Notes: generated by a model not told the origin, from the letters alone. Shown: positions 1 through 8,969, counted from the first letter of the stretch. The stretch: DNA of 56,378 nt from JAMXLO01 sp041487355 (GCA_041487355.1 JBGPND010000010.1:1-56378), one strand, 5' to 3'. Translations and numbers: made by a program.

Positions 1-330
1 CTGCATGCAGCCGACATCGATCGACCGCACCCCGTGCGCCTGCAGCGCGCGCACTGCGTCGATTGCCTGTGCCTTGCTGGCAAAGAACTGGCCGCGTCCC
101 TCGGCATTGATCGTCCAGGGCCACGGGCGGAGTGTGCCGGTATCGTCGTCGGGCCGGCCGCTTTCCACCTCCGCGATCGCCGCCAGCAGGCGGGGCGGCA
201 GCCGGATGGCCCGTTCGGCGCTGACGATAGCAGTGTCGCACAGCACGCCGGGAGACGGCGGCGCCGGAGGGGTTCCGGCGACGGCGGTGGCAGGCGCGAG
301 CAGGAGGAGAAGCTGGAGGAGGCGGCGCAT
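1..330 (-). CDS. Lytic transglycosylase (SLT domain), 3' end outside window
   Basis: The frame opens at an ATG at 330 and stays open to base 1, so 110 N-terminal codons are visible. The first 19 or so residues (MRRLLQLLLLLAPATAVAG) form a Sec signal peptide, so the product should be periplasmic. Then follow LLAAIAEVESG, which matches the catalytic-glutamate segment of soluble lytic transglycosylases, and SIDVGCMQ, the glycine/Met-Gln segment that follows it in the SLT fold. Family role: cleaves the MurNAc-GlcNAc bond of peptidoglycan with formation of a 1,6-anhydro product. No clear Shine-Dalgarno is visible. The remaining C-terminal part cannot be judged. Confidence 0.75.
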   Translation of the reverse strand, partial: MRRLLQLLLLLAPATAVAGTPPAPPSPGVLCDTAIVSAERAIRLPPRLLAAIAEVESGRPDDDTGTLRPWPWTINAEGRGQFFASKAQAIDAVRALQAHGVRSIDVGCMQ

Positions 331-450
331 CCGGTGGTCTTGTGCACGAATCCGCGAGCTTGACCAGAAAAATCCGGTGTCATGGCGCAGCGACCACCAG
401 GAAACCGGCGGCCGCCGCTGGATGGGCGTACGCTGCTGCCGTCGGGAGTG

Positions 451-1791
451 TCAGTCAATGGAGCGGCGCGGCGCCTCGCCGGCACGACCCGCCAGCGGCC
501 GCAGGGAGGCAGCGCGCTGAAACGACCCGGCGGCGTCCTGCCTTGCCCGCGATGCCCACGCCAGACGCAGCATAAGCGCCGAGAGCAGGGTGACCACGAG
601 CCACCACACCAGCTCCCGCACCAGCCAGATGTTGAAGTGGGCCATCCCGTTGGGTCCCGCGGACACACCGAACCGCCGCACCGCACCGTTGATCAACGTG
701 CGGGCCGTGTCGTCCCACATCAACACGATGACCAGCGCGGCCGTGCCGAGGAACAAGCCGTCAAGGCCCCGCCTGCCACCGGCCCGCGCCAGTGCGGTCA
801 GGCCTGGAAGCACGAACAGGAAATGGATGGCGCGATACAGAACGTTCTGGGCGGCAAGGAAGCAGCTCACGACGAGAACGCAGCCGACCAGCAGGAATGT
901 CGCCTCCGCCTCGGTCAGCGAACGAAGCCGCGAACCCAGGTCGTCCTGTCGGGCCAGCGCCACGGCGCCGGCGAGCATGGCAACCAACAGTGCAATCAGC
1001 AGAACCACGCCCGCCGGGTGCGACAGACCGAAAGCCTGTGCCAGGCCAAATGGCAGATCACGCGCTCCGAAGACGTTGTCGTCGAAGTAGTTCGTCGTCG
1101 GGATGTTCGCCATGCCACGGAGAATCTCGCCCGCGTCCAGCGCGAACCAGACCGCGATCACGCCAAGCGAAACGATACCGATCGCAACGAAGACCGGCAG
1201 GCGTTCGCGCACCGCCAGGATCAGCAGGGTGACGGGATAGAATTTCAGCATGCCGGCAAGCAGCGCGACGGCATAGCCAGGCACCCGCGACCGCCAGTCT
1301 CGCCGGGTCAGCGCCACCGCGACCATCGCCAGCACGAAGATCAGCAGATCGACGTTGGCCCTTTCCAGCGCGAACGCCACTACACTGGAAATGGTGCCGA
1401 GCGTGATCACGGCGGTCTGCCACCATCCCCGCCCCGGCGGCAGCAACGGCAACGCCACGAGGAACAGCAGTACCGTGGCAAGCCCGAGCGCGCTGTCCCA
1501 CGCGGTGGTGATGGGAAGCACGGCAAGCCACAGCCAGAGCGGCGAATAGCCGTGCACGCGCTTGAACACGTCGCACGGATTCTGCACATAGACGTCGAAC
1601 CCAAGCCGATGGCACTCCACCGCGGACGTCACCGCGTGCATGTCGAGAAAGGGAAACCGGAACGGAAAAGCGCCCCAGTACTCCAGCAGCGCGTAATACT
1701 GGTCGCGATAGCCCAAGGCATACAGCGACCCGGCCAGCAGAACGCCGATCGAGGCAACCGAAGCAGGGATCACCGCCCGCAACGGAAACAT
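451..1791 (-). CDS. GT87-type (DUF2029) integral membrane glycosyltransferase
   Basis: A 446-residue protein dominated by long hydrophobic segments. The first periplasmic loop carries conserved-looking features of the GT87/DUF2029 family (acidic DMHAVTSAVE region, then a GYSPLWLWLAVLP membrane segment). Such enzymes are GT-C-fold transferases that use polyprenyl-phosphate sugars to build cell-envelope glycans; the substrate here is unknown. The start ATG shares one base with the stop of the upstream peptidase gene (1791), so the two are probably translationally coupled. The C-terminal 30 residues are soluble and Arg-rich. Assignment rests on topology and overall resemblance, not on a catalytic motif. 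Confidence 0.7.
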   Translation of the reverse strand: MFPLRAVIPASVASIGVLLAGSLYALGYRDQYYALLEYWGAFPFRFPFLDMHAVTSAVECHRLGFDVYVQNPCDVFKRVHGYSPLWLWLAVLPITTAWDSALGLATVLLFLVALPLLPPGRGWWQTAVITLGTISSVVAFALERANVDLLIFVLAMVAVALTRRDWRSRVPGYAVALLAGMLKFYPVTLLILAVRERLPVFVAIGIVSLGVIAVWFALDAGEILRGMANIPTTNYFDDNVFGARDLPFGLAQAFGLSHPAGVVLLIALLVAMLAGAVALARQDDLGSRLRSLTEAEATFLLVGCVLVVSCFLAAQNVLYRAIHFLFVLPGLTALARAGGRRGLDGLFLGTAALVIVLMWDDTARTLINGAVRRFGVSAGPNGMAHFNIWLVRELVWWLVVTLLSALMLRLAWASRARQDAAGSFQRAASLRPLAGRAGEAPRRSID

Positions 1792-2780
1792 CAGGATGCT
1801 GCCGCGAACCGGTCCCGCCAGGACCGCTGCGCACCCGGCACGTCCAGGGCGGCCGCCTCATAGACGCCACGCGCGATCGCCCGTGCCATCACCAGCGTTG
1901 CGGCGTGGCCCAGTTCCGTCAGCTCCCGCATCGGGTCGGCGAGCGGGCGTACCCCGGTCGCGGCGGCGAAGATCGTATCGCCGTCCAGCGGCGCATGCGC
2001 GGGCAGCACCGCGCGGGCCAGCCCGTCATGCGCCATGATCGCCAGCCGGAACGCCTGCGGCTTGGTCAGCGCCGCATCGGTGGCGACCAGGCCTATCGTC
2101 GTGCCGGTGCCCGGGCTGCCCTTCAACCGCGGCGTGACATCGAATGCCGCCGGCCAGCCACGGCCGCCAAACTCGCCATCCTGTTCATAGGGTGCAGCCC
2201 AGAACCAGGGCCCGTCGCCGATCGTGGCCGAACCCACCGCATTCACCACAGCGATCGCCGACACCGTGTGGCCGCTTCGCGTCATTGCGCTCGCCGATCC
2301 AAGCCCGCCCTTCACAGTTGCCGTCGTCGCCCCGGTGCCGGCGCCCGCACTGCCCAACGCGAATTCCCGTCCCACCGCGCAGGCCGCCGCATAGCCCAGG
2401 TCGCGATAGGGCGAGAATCGCCCCCAGTCCTTGTTGCCGCCATTGGCCAGGTCAAAGATGATCGCCTGCGACACGATCGGCACGCGCACGTCGCGAATGG
2501 CGATGCCCCTCCCCTGCTCGCGCAGCGCCGCCTGAACGCCGCCCGCGGCATCCAGTCCGAACGCCGAACCTCCGGACAGCACGATGGCATCGACCGCTTC
2601 GATGGTGTTCTGCGGCGCCAGCATGTCGGTATCGCGCCCGCCCGGGGCGCCACCCAGCACGCTCACCGCGGCGACCGCGGGCCGGTCGAACAGGATCGCC
2701 GTCACGCCGGAGCCGAGGCGCATATCCTCGGCATGCCCCACCGCAATGCCGGCGACATCGGTCAGGAGATTGCGCGGCAT
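1791..2780 (-). CDS. P1 family (DmpA/NylC-like) self-processing peptidase
   Basis: 329 residues, full length for the family. The N-terminus (LLTDVAGIAVGHAED) and LSGGSAFGLDAAGGVQAALRE at about 69-88 are typical of P1/S58 peptidases. The segment GTGTTIGLVATDA at 224-236, followed by MAHDGLARAVLPAHAPLDGD, is the autoprocessing region. In NylC the cut lies between Asn and Thr; here it would be Gly226-Thr227, with Thr227 as the freed N-terminal nucleophile. Family members are aminopeptidases or endo-amidases. The gene precedes the glycosyltransferase with a one-base overlap; no functional link between them is obvious. Substrate unknown. Confidence 0.85.
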   Translation of the reverse strand: MPRNLLTDVAGIAVGHAEDMRLGSGVTAILFDRPAVAAVSVLGGAPGGRDTDMLAPQNTIEAVDAIVLSGGSAFGLDAAGGVQAALREQGRGIAIRDVRVPIVSQAIIFDLANGGNKDWGRFSPYRDLGYAAACAVGREFALGSAGAGTGATTATVKGGLGSASAMTRSGHTVSAIAVVNAVGSATIGDGPWFWAAPYEQDGEFGGRGWPAAFDVTPRLKGSPGTGTTIGLVATDAALTKPQAFRLAIMAHDGLARAVLPAHAPLDGDTIFAAATGVRPLADPMRELTELGHAATLVMARAIARGVYEAAALDVPGAQRSWRDRFAAAS

Positions 2781-2786
2781 CCGCGC

Positions 2787-3008
2787 CTATTGGAACAGCA
2801 CATGCAGGCCCACTGTGAGCAGCGCCACCACCACGATGGCAAGCAACACCGAGCCGAGGCGCGGCATCGTCCCGCCGGAGGAGGCGCGGGATGCCGAGAC
2901 ATCCCAGCGCGCGGCCGCATTCGTTCTGCCGATGGCGTGGCCGTTGGCATGCGCGAAGCCCGCACGCCTACCTCCTTTGCGGTTGCGTTTGCGTGAGCGG
3001 AAGCTCAT
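2787..3008 (-). CDS. Small single-pass membrane protein
   Basis: 73 codons from the ATG at 3008, which follows an AGGCGG sequence. The first half is strongly basic (MSFRSRKRNRKGGRR); the last 25 residues are one hydrophobic helix (LGSVLLAIVVVALLTVGLHVLF). A shorter start at 2867 would leave just the helix. It ends 6 bases before the P1 peptidase start, so it could lead that operon. No family recognised; coding status rests on the ribosome site, the plausible helix and the spacing. Confidence 0.4.
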   Translation of the reverse strand: MSFRSRKRNRKGGRRAGFAHANGHAIGRTNAAARWDVSASRASSGGTMPRLGSVLLAIVVVALLTVGLHVLFQ

Positions 3009-3035
3009 GGCACCGCCTAGACCTGGGCGTCCCCG

Positions 3036-3662
3036 GTGATTACGGCCGCAAGCATGGCGCAGCTTGCCCGCCAGATGCAAACGCGCCACGTGACGGAAGG
3101 CGCGCAGCCACTCGGCTTCCACCGCACCCGGTGCGCAAGTCAGATCGAGCGATGCAACCAGGCTCGCTCACGGCGACTTGGGCGTTCGGCGAGTGTCATC
3201 AACCAGCGGCGACGATCCCCGGCAAACGCTGACACGCACTGGGCATTTCGCCGCAGCGACGCCGCGCGCGGCTCGGCTGACGCGACCTGTTCTGCTTCGC
3301 CGCGCGGTGGAGGCTGGCGCCGCAAGCGAGTCAGCACCGCCTCCCGAGCGTCGGGTTCAGCCTGTGCCGGCTTCACCGAGGCTGGGCAGGCCTGGGCGGC
3401 GAGGGCGCGGCAGCGGCCGGAACTGCCGGTGCCGGCGGCGCATGAGGATAGGACGGCTTTGCGGGAACTTGGGTGGGCACTCGATCGGCTGCCACCCGAT
3501 CAGCGTGAGGTGCTGTTCATGATCGTGCTGCAGGAAAAATCCTACGAGGCGGCCGCCAAGGTCACCGGCTGCGCGATCGGCACGTTGAAGAGTAGGGTGC
3601 ATCGCGCGCGCCTGCAGCTCCGGGCATTCCTCACCGGTGAGGAAACGCCCGACGTGGCCTGA
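3036..3662 (+). pseudogene. Truncated ECF (EcfG-like) sigma factor, region 4 only
   Basis: Recognisable homology starts only near 3444. ALRELGWALDRLPPDQREVL, then EKSYEAAAKVTGCAIGTLKS and RVHRARLQLRAFL form sigma region 4 with its helix-turn-helix, closest in style to EcfG general-stress sigma factors. The upstream 130 or so codons of the open frame are Arg/Ala-rich with no region 2 (core-binding and -10 recognition), and no other frame supplies it. The likely history is loss of the 5' half. A region-4-only protein could still be made from an internal start, but it could not act as a sigma factor. It ends 7 bases from the convergent egtD gene. Confidence 0.6.
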
Positions 3663-3669
3663 TCGCGCT

Positions 3670-4647
3670 TCAGGGGCCGCGCCACGGCTCCAGCAGGTGC
3701 AGCGAAAACAAGTGCTCCGGATCGGTCCACAGCTCTGCGCAGTGCCATCCGGACTCCTCGGCGAGTGCCGCGAAATGCTCCGGCGCATACTTGTAGCTGT
3801 TCTCGGTGTGGATCGTCTCACTGCGCGCGAAGCGGATCATCTGCCCGGCGACGCGCACCACCTGCTCGCGACGGCTGACCAGGTGCATCTCGATGCGGCT
3901 CTCGGCGTCGTTCCACACGGCACGATGAGCGAACGCATTGAGATCGAAATCGGCACCTGCCTCGCGATTCAGCCGGACCAGCAGGTTGCGGTTGAACGCC
4001 GCCGTGACGCCTGCCTTGTCGTCATAGGCAGGGAGCAGTACGGCCGGGTCCTTGCGCAGGTCGACACCCACCAGAAACAATGATCCTGGGCCGAGCGTCT
4101 CGCGCGCCTGTCGCAGAAAGCGACACGCCCCCGGCGGATCCAAATTGCCTATCGTCGAACCTGGGAAAAAACCAAGCCGCCGCAATGGAGGAATTTGCGC
4201 GGGCAGTACCACCGCATCCATGAAGTCGGCAGGCAGAGCGCACACCAGCAGGTCCGGCCGCTGCTGTTGCAGCCGCGCTCGCATCTGCTCCAGCGCAGGC
4301 ACCGCCACGTCGATCGGCACATACGCCTGAAAGACAGGCGTACCAGTTCCATCGCGCTCGCGCAGCAGGAACTCGGCTTTCGCCTCGTCACTGGCGCCGT
4401 ACTCGACCAGCACGGCCGGTCCGGACAACGCGGCTGTAACGCGTGGTGCAACGATCGCCAGCAATGCCCGCTCGGTGCGCGTCAGGTAGTACTCCGGCAG
4501 TTCGGTGATGCGTCCGAACAGACGGCAGCCTTCCTCGTCATAGAACAACTTCGCCGGCAGGGTCTTCGGCATCCGCAGCAGGCCGGAGACTGCGGCGGCC
4601 GCCACGCTGCGTCCCGCCGCCGGCATCAGGGCGGTGTAATCAGGCAT
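3670..4647 (-). CDS. egtD: L-histidine N-alpha-methyltransferase (ergothioneine synthesis)
   Basis: 325 residues, the usual EgtD length. Family marks in order: LFYDEEGCRLFGRITELPEYYLTRTE at about 35-60 (substrate-binding N-terminal region), VEYGASDEAKAEFLL (SAM-binding loop, family GSGSS-K pattern in altered form), and LGFFPGSTIGNL around 158-169. EgtD trimethylates histidine to hercynine with three SAM molecules, the first step of ergothioneine synthesis. It begins 15 bases after egtB on the same strand with an AAGGGAAG ribosome site, so egtB-egtD form an operon. No egtA/egtC is seen, which fits the route where EgtB uses cysteine directly or another sulfur donor; that part is inference. Confidence 0.93.
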   Translation of the reverse strand: MPDYTALMPAAGRSVAAAAVSGLLRMPKTLPAKLFYDEEGCRLFGRITELPEYYLTRTERALLAIVAPRVTAALSGPAVLVEYGASDEAKAEFLLRERDGTGTPVFQAYVPIDVAVPALEQMRARLQQQRPDLLVCALPADFMDAVVLPAQIPPLRRLGFFPGSTIGNLDPPGACRFLRQARETLGPGSLFLVGVDLRKDPAVLLPAYDDKAGVTAAFNRNLLVRLNREAGADFDLNAFAHRAVWNDAESRIEMHLVSRREQVVRVAGQMIRFARSETIHTENSYKYAPEHFAALAEESGWHCAELWTDPEHLFSLHLLEPWRGP

Positions 4648-4662
4648 GAATCGCTTCCCTTG

Positions 4663-5865
4663 TCAGACGTCGCGCGCCAGGCGCACGCCACTGAACTGCC
4701 AGCGCTTGTCTGGATGGAAGAAATTCCGGTAGCTGCGTCGCGTGTGGTTTGTCGGCGTGGCCAGCGACGCACCGCGCAGCACCATCTGATTGACCATGAA
4801 CTTGCCGTTGTATTCGCCCACGGCACCCGCGGCGGGACGGTAGCCGGGGTAAGGACCATAGGCGCTGGCGGTCCATTGCCAGACATGTCCGGTCAATTCG
4901 TCGATGTCGGGACGCTCGCTTGCGGCTTCCCACTCTGCCTCGGTCGGCAGTCGTGCACCTGCCCAGCGCGCGTACGCGTCGGCCTCGTACCAGCTGATGT
5001 GGCGCACCGGCGCGCCAGGGTCAAGCGGCGCGAGGCCGCGCAATCCCATTTGCCACCACACCCCATCCATCTCTCGCCAGTACAGCGGGGCCGACCAGCC
5101 GGCACCCTGCAGGCTCGCCCAACCGTCCGACATCCACAGGGTCGCCATGCGGTAGCCGCCGTCGTCGATAAATGCCAGCCAGTCGCCGTTGCGCACCAGG
5201 CGCGACGCCATCTGATGAGGCTGCAGGTATACAAGATGCGCCGGCGTCTCGTTGTCGAAGCAGAAGCCTGCGCCGTCATGGCCGATCCGCACCAATCCCC
5301 CATCACAATCGACGAAGCGCGCGGGACCAGGCGCGCCTTCCGGCTCCTGCCACTCCGGCAGCACAGGCGGCGCGAGCGGATTCTGCGCGAAGGCGTGCAG
5401 CATGTCGGTAAGCAGAAGCTCCTGATGCTGCTGCTCGTGTTGCAGGCCAAGCTCGATCAGCCCGGCGGCTTCATTCGGCACGCGCTCGAACAGCCGCATC
5501 ATCGCCGCATCGACATGCCTGCGGTAGGCACGGACGCGTTCGGCCGAGGGCCGTGTCAGCAGACCGCGGTTGGGGCGCGGATGTCGTGGGCCCACCGCTT
5601 CATAATAGGAATTGAACAGGTAGGAAAAGTCGCTGTCGAACACTTGATAGTCCGGCAGGAACCGGCACAGCACGAACTGCTCGAAGAACCACGTGGTGTG
5701 CGCCTGGTGCCATTTCGCCGGGCTGGCATCCGGCATCGATTGTACGCACTGGTCCTCATCGCTCAGAGCAGCAGCGAGATGCTCGGTACAGGCGCGTATG
5801 GCCGTATAGCGTTGCGGCATCGCCGAGTCGCCAACAACACGCGCTGCCGTAGCCAGATCGTTCAT
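4663..5865 (-). CDS. egtB: Hercynine oxygenase / sulfoxide synthase EgtB
   Basis: The ATG at 5865 with GGGAG upstream gives 400 residues; the frame is open further upstream but without family resemblance. The N-terminal DinB-like domain carries the iron ligands His53 (KWHQAH) and His143/His147 in HEQQHQE, matching the three-histidine site of characterised EgtB. The C-terminal half is an FGE-sulfatase fold ending in VLRGASLATP...SYRNFFHPDKRWQFSGVRLARDV-type sequence. The enzyme is a non-haem iron oxygenase that forms the C-S bond on hercynine using O2 and a thiol. First gene of the egtB-egtD operon. Confidence 0.93.
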   Translation of the reverse strand: MNDLATAARVVGDSAMPQRYTAIRACTEHLAAALSDEDQCVQSMPDASPAKWHQAHTTWFFEQFVLCRFLPDYQVFDSDFSYLFNSYYEAVGPRHPRPNRGLLTRPSAERVRAYRRHVDAAMMRLFERVPNEAAGLIELGLQHEQQHQELLLTDMLHAFAQNPLAPPVLPEWQEPEGAPGPARFVDCDGGLVRIGHDGAGFCFDNETPAHLVYLQPHQMASRLVRNGDWLAFIDDGGYRMATLWMSDGWASLQGAGWSAPLYWREMDGVWWQMGLRGLAPLDPGAPVRHISWYEADAYARWAGARLPTEAEWEAASERPDIDELTGHVWQWTASAYGPYPGYRPAAGAVGEYNGKFMVNQMVLRGASLATPTNHTRRSYRNFFHPDKRWQFSGVRLARDV

Positions 5866-6099
5866 GGCATTCTCCCGCCGTTGAACGGCGACAGGCACAA
5901 GCCGTTCGGGCCGCCGCCCCTCATCGTTCCTTGTCGGCGTCGAAGCGCTCTCCCCGAGCGTGACAGTGCGGACCACCGCAGAGCGCGGAGCCCGCAAGGG
6001 ATTATGGCAGCCTTCATGCGGTGCCGGAAGCCGTACCGGGCGAACCCCAACCGGAAGCCCGTGTTGATGCTGCAAGCCCACAACCAAGGAGGTCGATGC

Positions 6100-6306
6100 A
6101 TGATGAAGCCCGCCACCGAGACGCTCGAGGAGAGCATTCGCAAGCGCACCTATCATCTCTGGGAAGCCAGCGGCCGGCCGGGGTGCCGGGGCCTGTCGTC
6201 ACTTGTGCCAGGACTGGCCACGCAATCAGCGCTGTCGCGGCTATCATTGTTCCGATCGAAGCGTGTCTTGCCATGGTTGCCGATCTCCTTTCAGGACAGG
6301 CAATGA
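6100..6306 (+). CDS. Small DUF2934-like protein, possibly truncated
   Basis: 68 codons starting at the ATG at 6100 behind a strong AAGGAGG (6086-6092). ESIRKRTYHLWEASGRP is the signature of DUF2934 proteins, which usually continue with a G-x-x-x-x-HW-x-x-AE segment; here the sequence after GRPG drifts into Ser/Leu-rich text without it, suggesting a 3' rearrangement. The stop overlaps the next start as ATGA (6303-6306), coupling it to the Ku fragment. DUF2934 function is not established. The gene is divergent from egtB with about 235 bases between. Confidence 0.5.
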   Translation: MMKPATETLEESIRKRTYHLWEASGRPGCRGLSSLVPGLATQSALSRLSLFRSKRVLPWLPISFQDRQ

Positions 6307-6761
6307 ACGGTTCTGCCGGCCCGCGGCTCCGCTCGGTGGCGATCCTGCCGCTGGAAAAAGGCATGGTGCTGCACACGCTGCACGAGCCTCGCGATCTCTA
6401 CGATTATCACAAGCTGTTCGATCGGGTGCCTGATGCGCGGCCGGATGCCGAGATGGTGAAGCTCGCCACCCAGCTGATCGAGCGACAGGAGGGGAAGTTC
6501 GAGCCGGCCGATCTGGAGGATCGCTATGAAGCGCGCCTGCGTCAGGTGATCGATGCCAAGCTGAAGGGCGAGGGGATCACGCCGGAGCAGCCTACAACTC
6601 CACGGACTGACAATGTGATCGACCTGATGGCGGCGTTGAAGCGAAGCCTTGGTCAGGATGGAAGAGGACGCGCGGAAGCGGCGCCGCAGCGGCGCAAGTC
6701 AGCCCGATCGTCCAAGGCCAAGCCTGCGGCGAAGCGCGCGGCGGGACGCAAGCGCGCTTAG
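6303..6761 (+). pseudogene. C-terminal fragment of bacterial Ku (NHEJ) protein
   Basis: 152 codons. GMVLHTLHEPRDLYDYHKLF, then MVKLATQLIERQEGKFEPADL, EDRYEARLRQVIDAKLKGEG and NVIDLMAALKRSL match the end of the bacterial Ku core and its C-terminal region; a Lys/Arg-rich tail follows (KAKPAAKRAAGRKRA). Whole Ku proteins are about 270-300 residues and begin with a beta-barrel DNA-ring domain, which is missing in every frame upstream. The start overlaps the DUF2934 stop by ATGA, so the junction may be expressed. Without the barrel it cannot thread onto DNA ends; the basic tail might still bind DNA. No ligD is present in the window. Confidence 0.7.
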
Positions 6762-6825
6762 GTTCGCCCCCCGCGCAGAGGTGTGGGGAAGGCGGCAGGT
6801 GCTGGGCCGCATTGGCGGACCCCGG

Positions 6826-6904
6826 TGTCATTGCGAGCGGAGCGAAGCAATCTCGTGGGGCGCCGTTCACCAGGAGATTGCTTCGCCTTCGGCTCGCAAT
6901 GACA
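6826..6904. repeat. Palindromic intergenic repeat, family 1, copy 1
   Basis: Begins TGTCATTGCGAGCGGAGCG and ends with the near reverse complement, finishing CTCGCAATGACA; arms of roughly 30 bases around a short centre. The same element recurs at 28956, 31814 and 34430. It lies between the Ku fragment and the convergent end of the next gene. No coding potential. Confidence 0.85.
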
Positions 6905-7025
6905 CTGAAGGTCAGGTGTGACAGCAACGGTGACGGCGGGACTACCGCCGGCGCGGATGCTCCACGTGTTCCCACTGATAGGTCGTCTCGGTCGCATGCC
7001 GCTCGGGACAGCGATCAACGGTTGA

Positions 7026-8969
7026 TCAACCCAGGGCATTCACCGGCAAGCGCCTGCCATGCTCGTCGCAGCGCGCGGCCAGCAGGCGCATGAAATCGCT
7101 CACCGCCTGGAAGATCAGCTCGGCTTCCTCTTCAGTGTATTTGTCGGCGGGCTGCAGCACCGGACTGCGCCAGCGCCTGCGCACGGCACCCAGCGCGTCA
7201 CGCAATTCACCGGACCGCGCCTCGGCCGCACCGCGGAGCAGGCGCAGGATCTGCTGCCAGTCGCGCTCGCCGGCTGCCACGGGATCGGCGAGGTCGACGG
7301 AGCGCGCGAAGGCACGAATGCCCCGCTCCATAATTTTCATGCAATGAAACACCGACGCTGTCGGACGACGGAATGCCAGGCACACCGCGGCTTCCTCGAT
7401 GTCATAGCTCGCCGACGGGAAGCACTCCGCGACTTCCGCCCCGAGTGCTGGCTGGTCCCGCTGCAGAAACTTCGCTCGGGGCGGAGCGACCGCGACGAGC
7501 CGGACCAGTGCCAGCTCGTGGCGCAGCATGGCCTCGATCTGAACCAGCTCATGGGCGAACGCGTCGGGCTGCAGCGCGCCCTCGCCGAGGCGCTCCAGCA
7601 TGTCCTGTGCCGCCACCGCGGCAACATGCGCTTCAAGCGTCAACAACGCGGCCTGCAGTTCACGGATATGCGCAATAGGCGCGTCCGGCACCCCATCGGC
7701 AGCCTCGCGCGCCTCACGCAATGCCGCCATCGCACGGACATACCCTTCTGCCCGGGCAAGCAACGAATCATCGGCGGTCGCACGCGCCGAGCGAGGCTGC
7801 GGAAGCGGGCCCGGGCTGCCTTCCGCGCCGTCGGGCTGGCCCGCGTCCGCGGCGGCCAATGATCCCGGAAACAGGTGTTCGCGGTGCAAGGCGCCGACCG
7901 CAGCCTCTTCGTCGGCCTTGCGCCACGTTTCCACGCCATCGACATCGATATGGTGGCGCCATACCTGGCCGCTGAGGTCGCCGGTCAACACGATCACATC
8001 GTCCGACTCGCCGTCGCGATAGGCATCGAGAACCGCCAGCCCTTCGTAGGTCTCGGCGTAGCGCATCCAACGCTGTTGATCGGGACCAGCGGCCCCGCGC
8101 CCAGGCGTGTAGGGTCCCAGCCGCACCTGGCCGGAACGGGGGCGCAACCGGAACAGCTCCTCGCCGCCTCGCCGCCGCGCAAGGACCGCGACACCCTGCT
8201 CGTCCAACCGTGTTTCGCCACGCACCAGACCATTGGCACGCAACGCCGCATCGACCGCTGCCGCGTCCTCCGGCAGCAGCGCGAGCTGGGTACCGAAGCG
8301 CGGAAAATCCGCCTCCAGAATGAACACCGCGCTGCCGTGCCAGCCGATACCGCAGTCGACCTCACGCCCGTTCTCGGCGCGGACATGGACGATATTCGAC
8401 AGCCCTATCATGTCCTCGAACAGGGTCGGCTCGCGCGCGTCGAGGATGCGCACCTCTTCGCCAAACCTTGCCTGGAGCGCCTTGTGCTCACCGGCGAACT
8501 GTTCAGGCAAGCGTACACGCGGCGGCGCGGTTTCGGCGGATGGCGCGATCTCCACCAGCCTGCCATCCAGGTGGCTGCGGTATAGCCGTACCGCTCCGGC
8601 GGGCCCGGCAAAGTCCACCCGCGCCGGATCGCCACAATAGGGGCCGTCGGCTAGGCCCCGCCGGCGCTCAAGTGTGCACTGGCGTATCAGCCCCCGCTCG
8701 TCGAGCGTCTCGCGGATCACCAGGATGGCAACCGCCAGCCGATCCGAACCTGCCAGCCCGTGGCGCGCCAGCCAGAAATCCAGCGCCGCGTTGTTCAGCC
8801 GGCGCTTCTCGCCGGGAACCTCATAGCCTTCCAGCTGCTTGCCGTCGGGTTGACGCGTCGAACGGAAGATCACGTGCTGCACCGGCTCGGGCGCGACGCC
8901 GTTCGAGGCGACCAGCCGCGCCGCCAGTTGAGGGCCGGTCCAGACTTCTCCGCGTCCGGCAGTCTTCAT
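7026..8969 (-). CDS. Uncharacterised protein with C-terminal HEPN-like domain
   Basis: 647 residues from the ATG at 8969 (AGGGAAGGG upstream); the frame is open further up to 9848 but that stretch is antisense to the transporter. The first 400 or so residues are not recognised. The last 150 match a widespread HEPN-like helical module: FPSASYDIEEAAVCLAFRRP, TASVFHCMKIMERGIRAF, a WQQIL helix, then WRSPVLQPADKYTEEEAELI. Relatives usually have an R-N-x-x-x-H motif there, typical of HEPN RNases; this protein has R-S-P-V-L-Q, losing the histidine. It may be a binding rather than cleaving module. Single-gene unit; function unknown. Confidence 0.7.
   Translation of the reverse strand: MKTAGRGEVWTGPQLAARLVASNGVAPEPVQHVIFRSTRQPDGKQLEGYEVPGEKRRLNNAALDFWLARHGLAGSDRLAVAILVIRETLDERGLIRQCTLERRRGLADGPYCGDPARVDFAGPAGAVRLYRSHLDGRLVEIAPSAETAPPRVRLPEQFAGEHKALQARFGEEVRILDAREPTLFEDMIGLSNIVHVRAENGREVDCGIGWHGSAVFILEADFPRFGTQLALLPEDAAAVDAALRANGLVRGETRLDEQGVAVLARRRGGEELFRLRPRSGQVRLGPYTPGRGAAGPDQQRWMRYAETYEGLAVLDAYRDGESDDVIVLTGDLSGQVWRHHIDVDGVETWRKADEEAAVGALHREHLFPGSLAAADAGQPDGAEGSPGPLPQPRSARATADDSLLARAEGYVRAMAALREAREAADGVPDAPIAHIRELQAALLTLEAHVAAVAAQDMLERLGEGALQPDAFAHELVQIEAMLRHELALVRLVAVAPPRAKFLQRDQPALGAEVAECFPSASYDIEEAAVCLAFRRPTASVFHCMKIMERGIRAFARSVDLADPVAAGERDWQQILRLLRGAAEARSGELRDALGAVRRRWRSPVLQPADKYTEEEAELIFQAVSDFMRLLAARCDEHGRRLPVNALG

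Noticed and set aside
4195..6306. Long plus-strand open frame (about 700 codons) opposite egtB/egtD
   Set aside because: It is antisense to two well-conserved genes and exists because of high-GC codon bias. Only its last 68 codons, after the strong ribosome site at 6086, have independent support (DUF2934).
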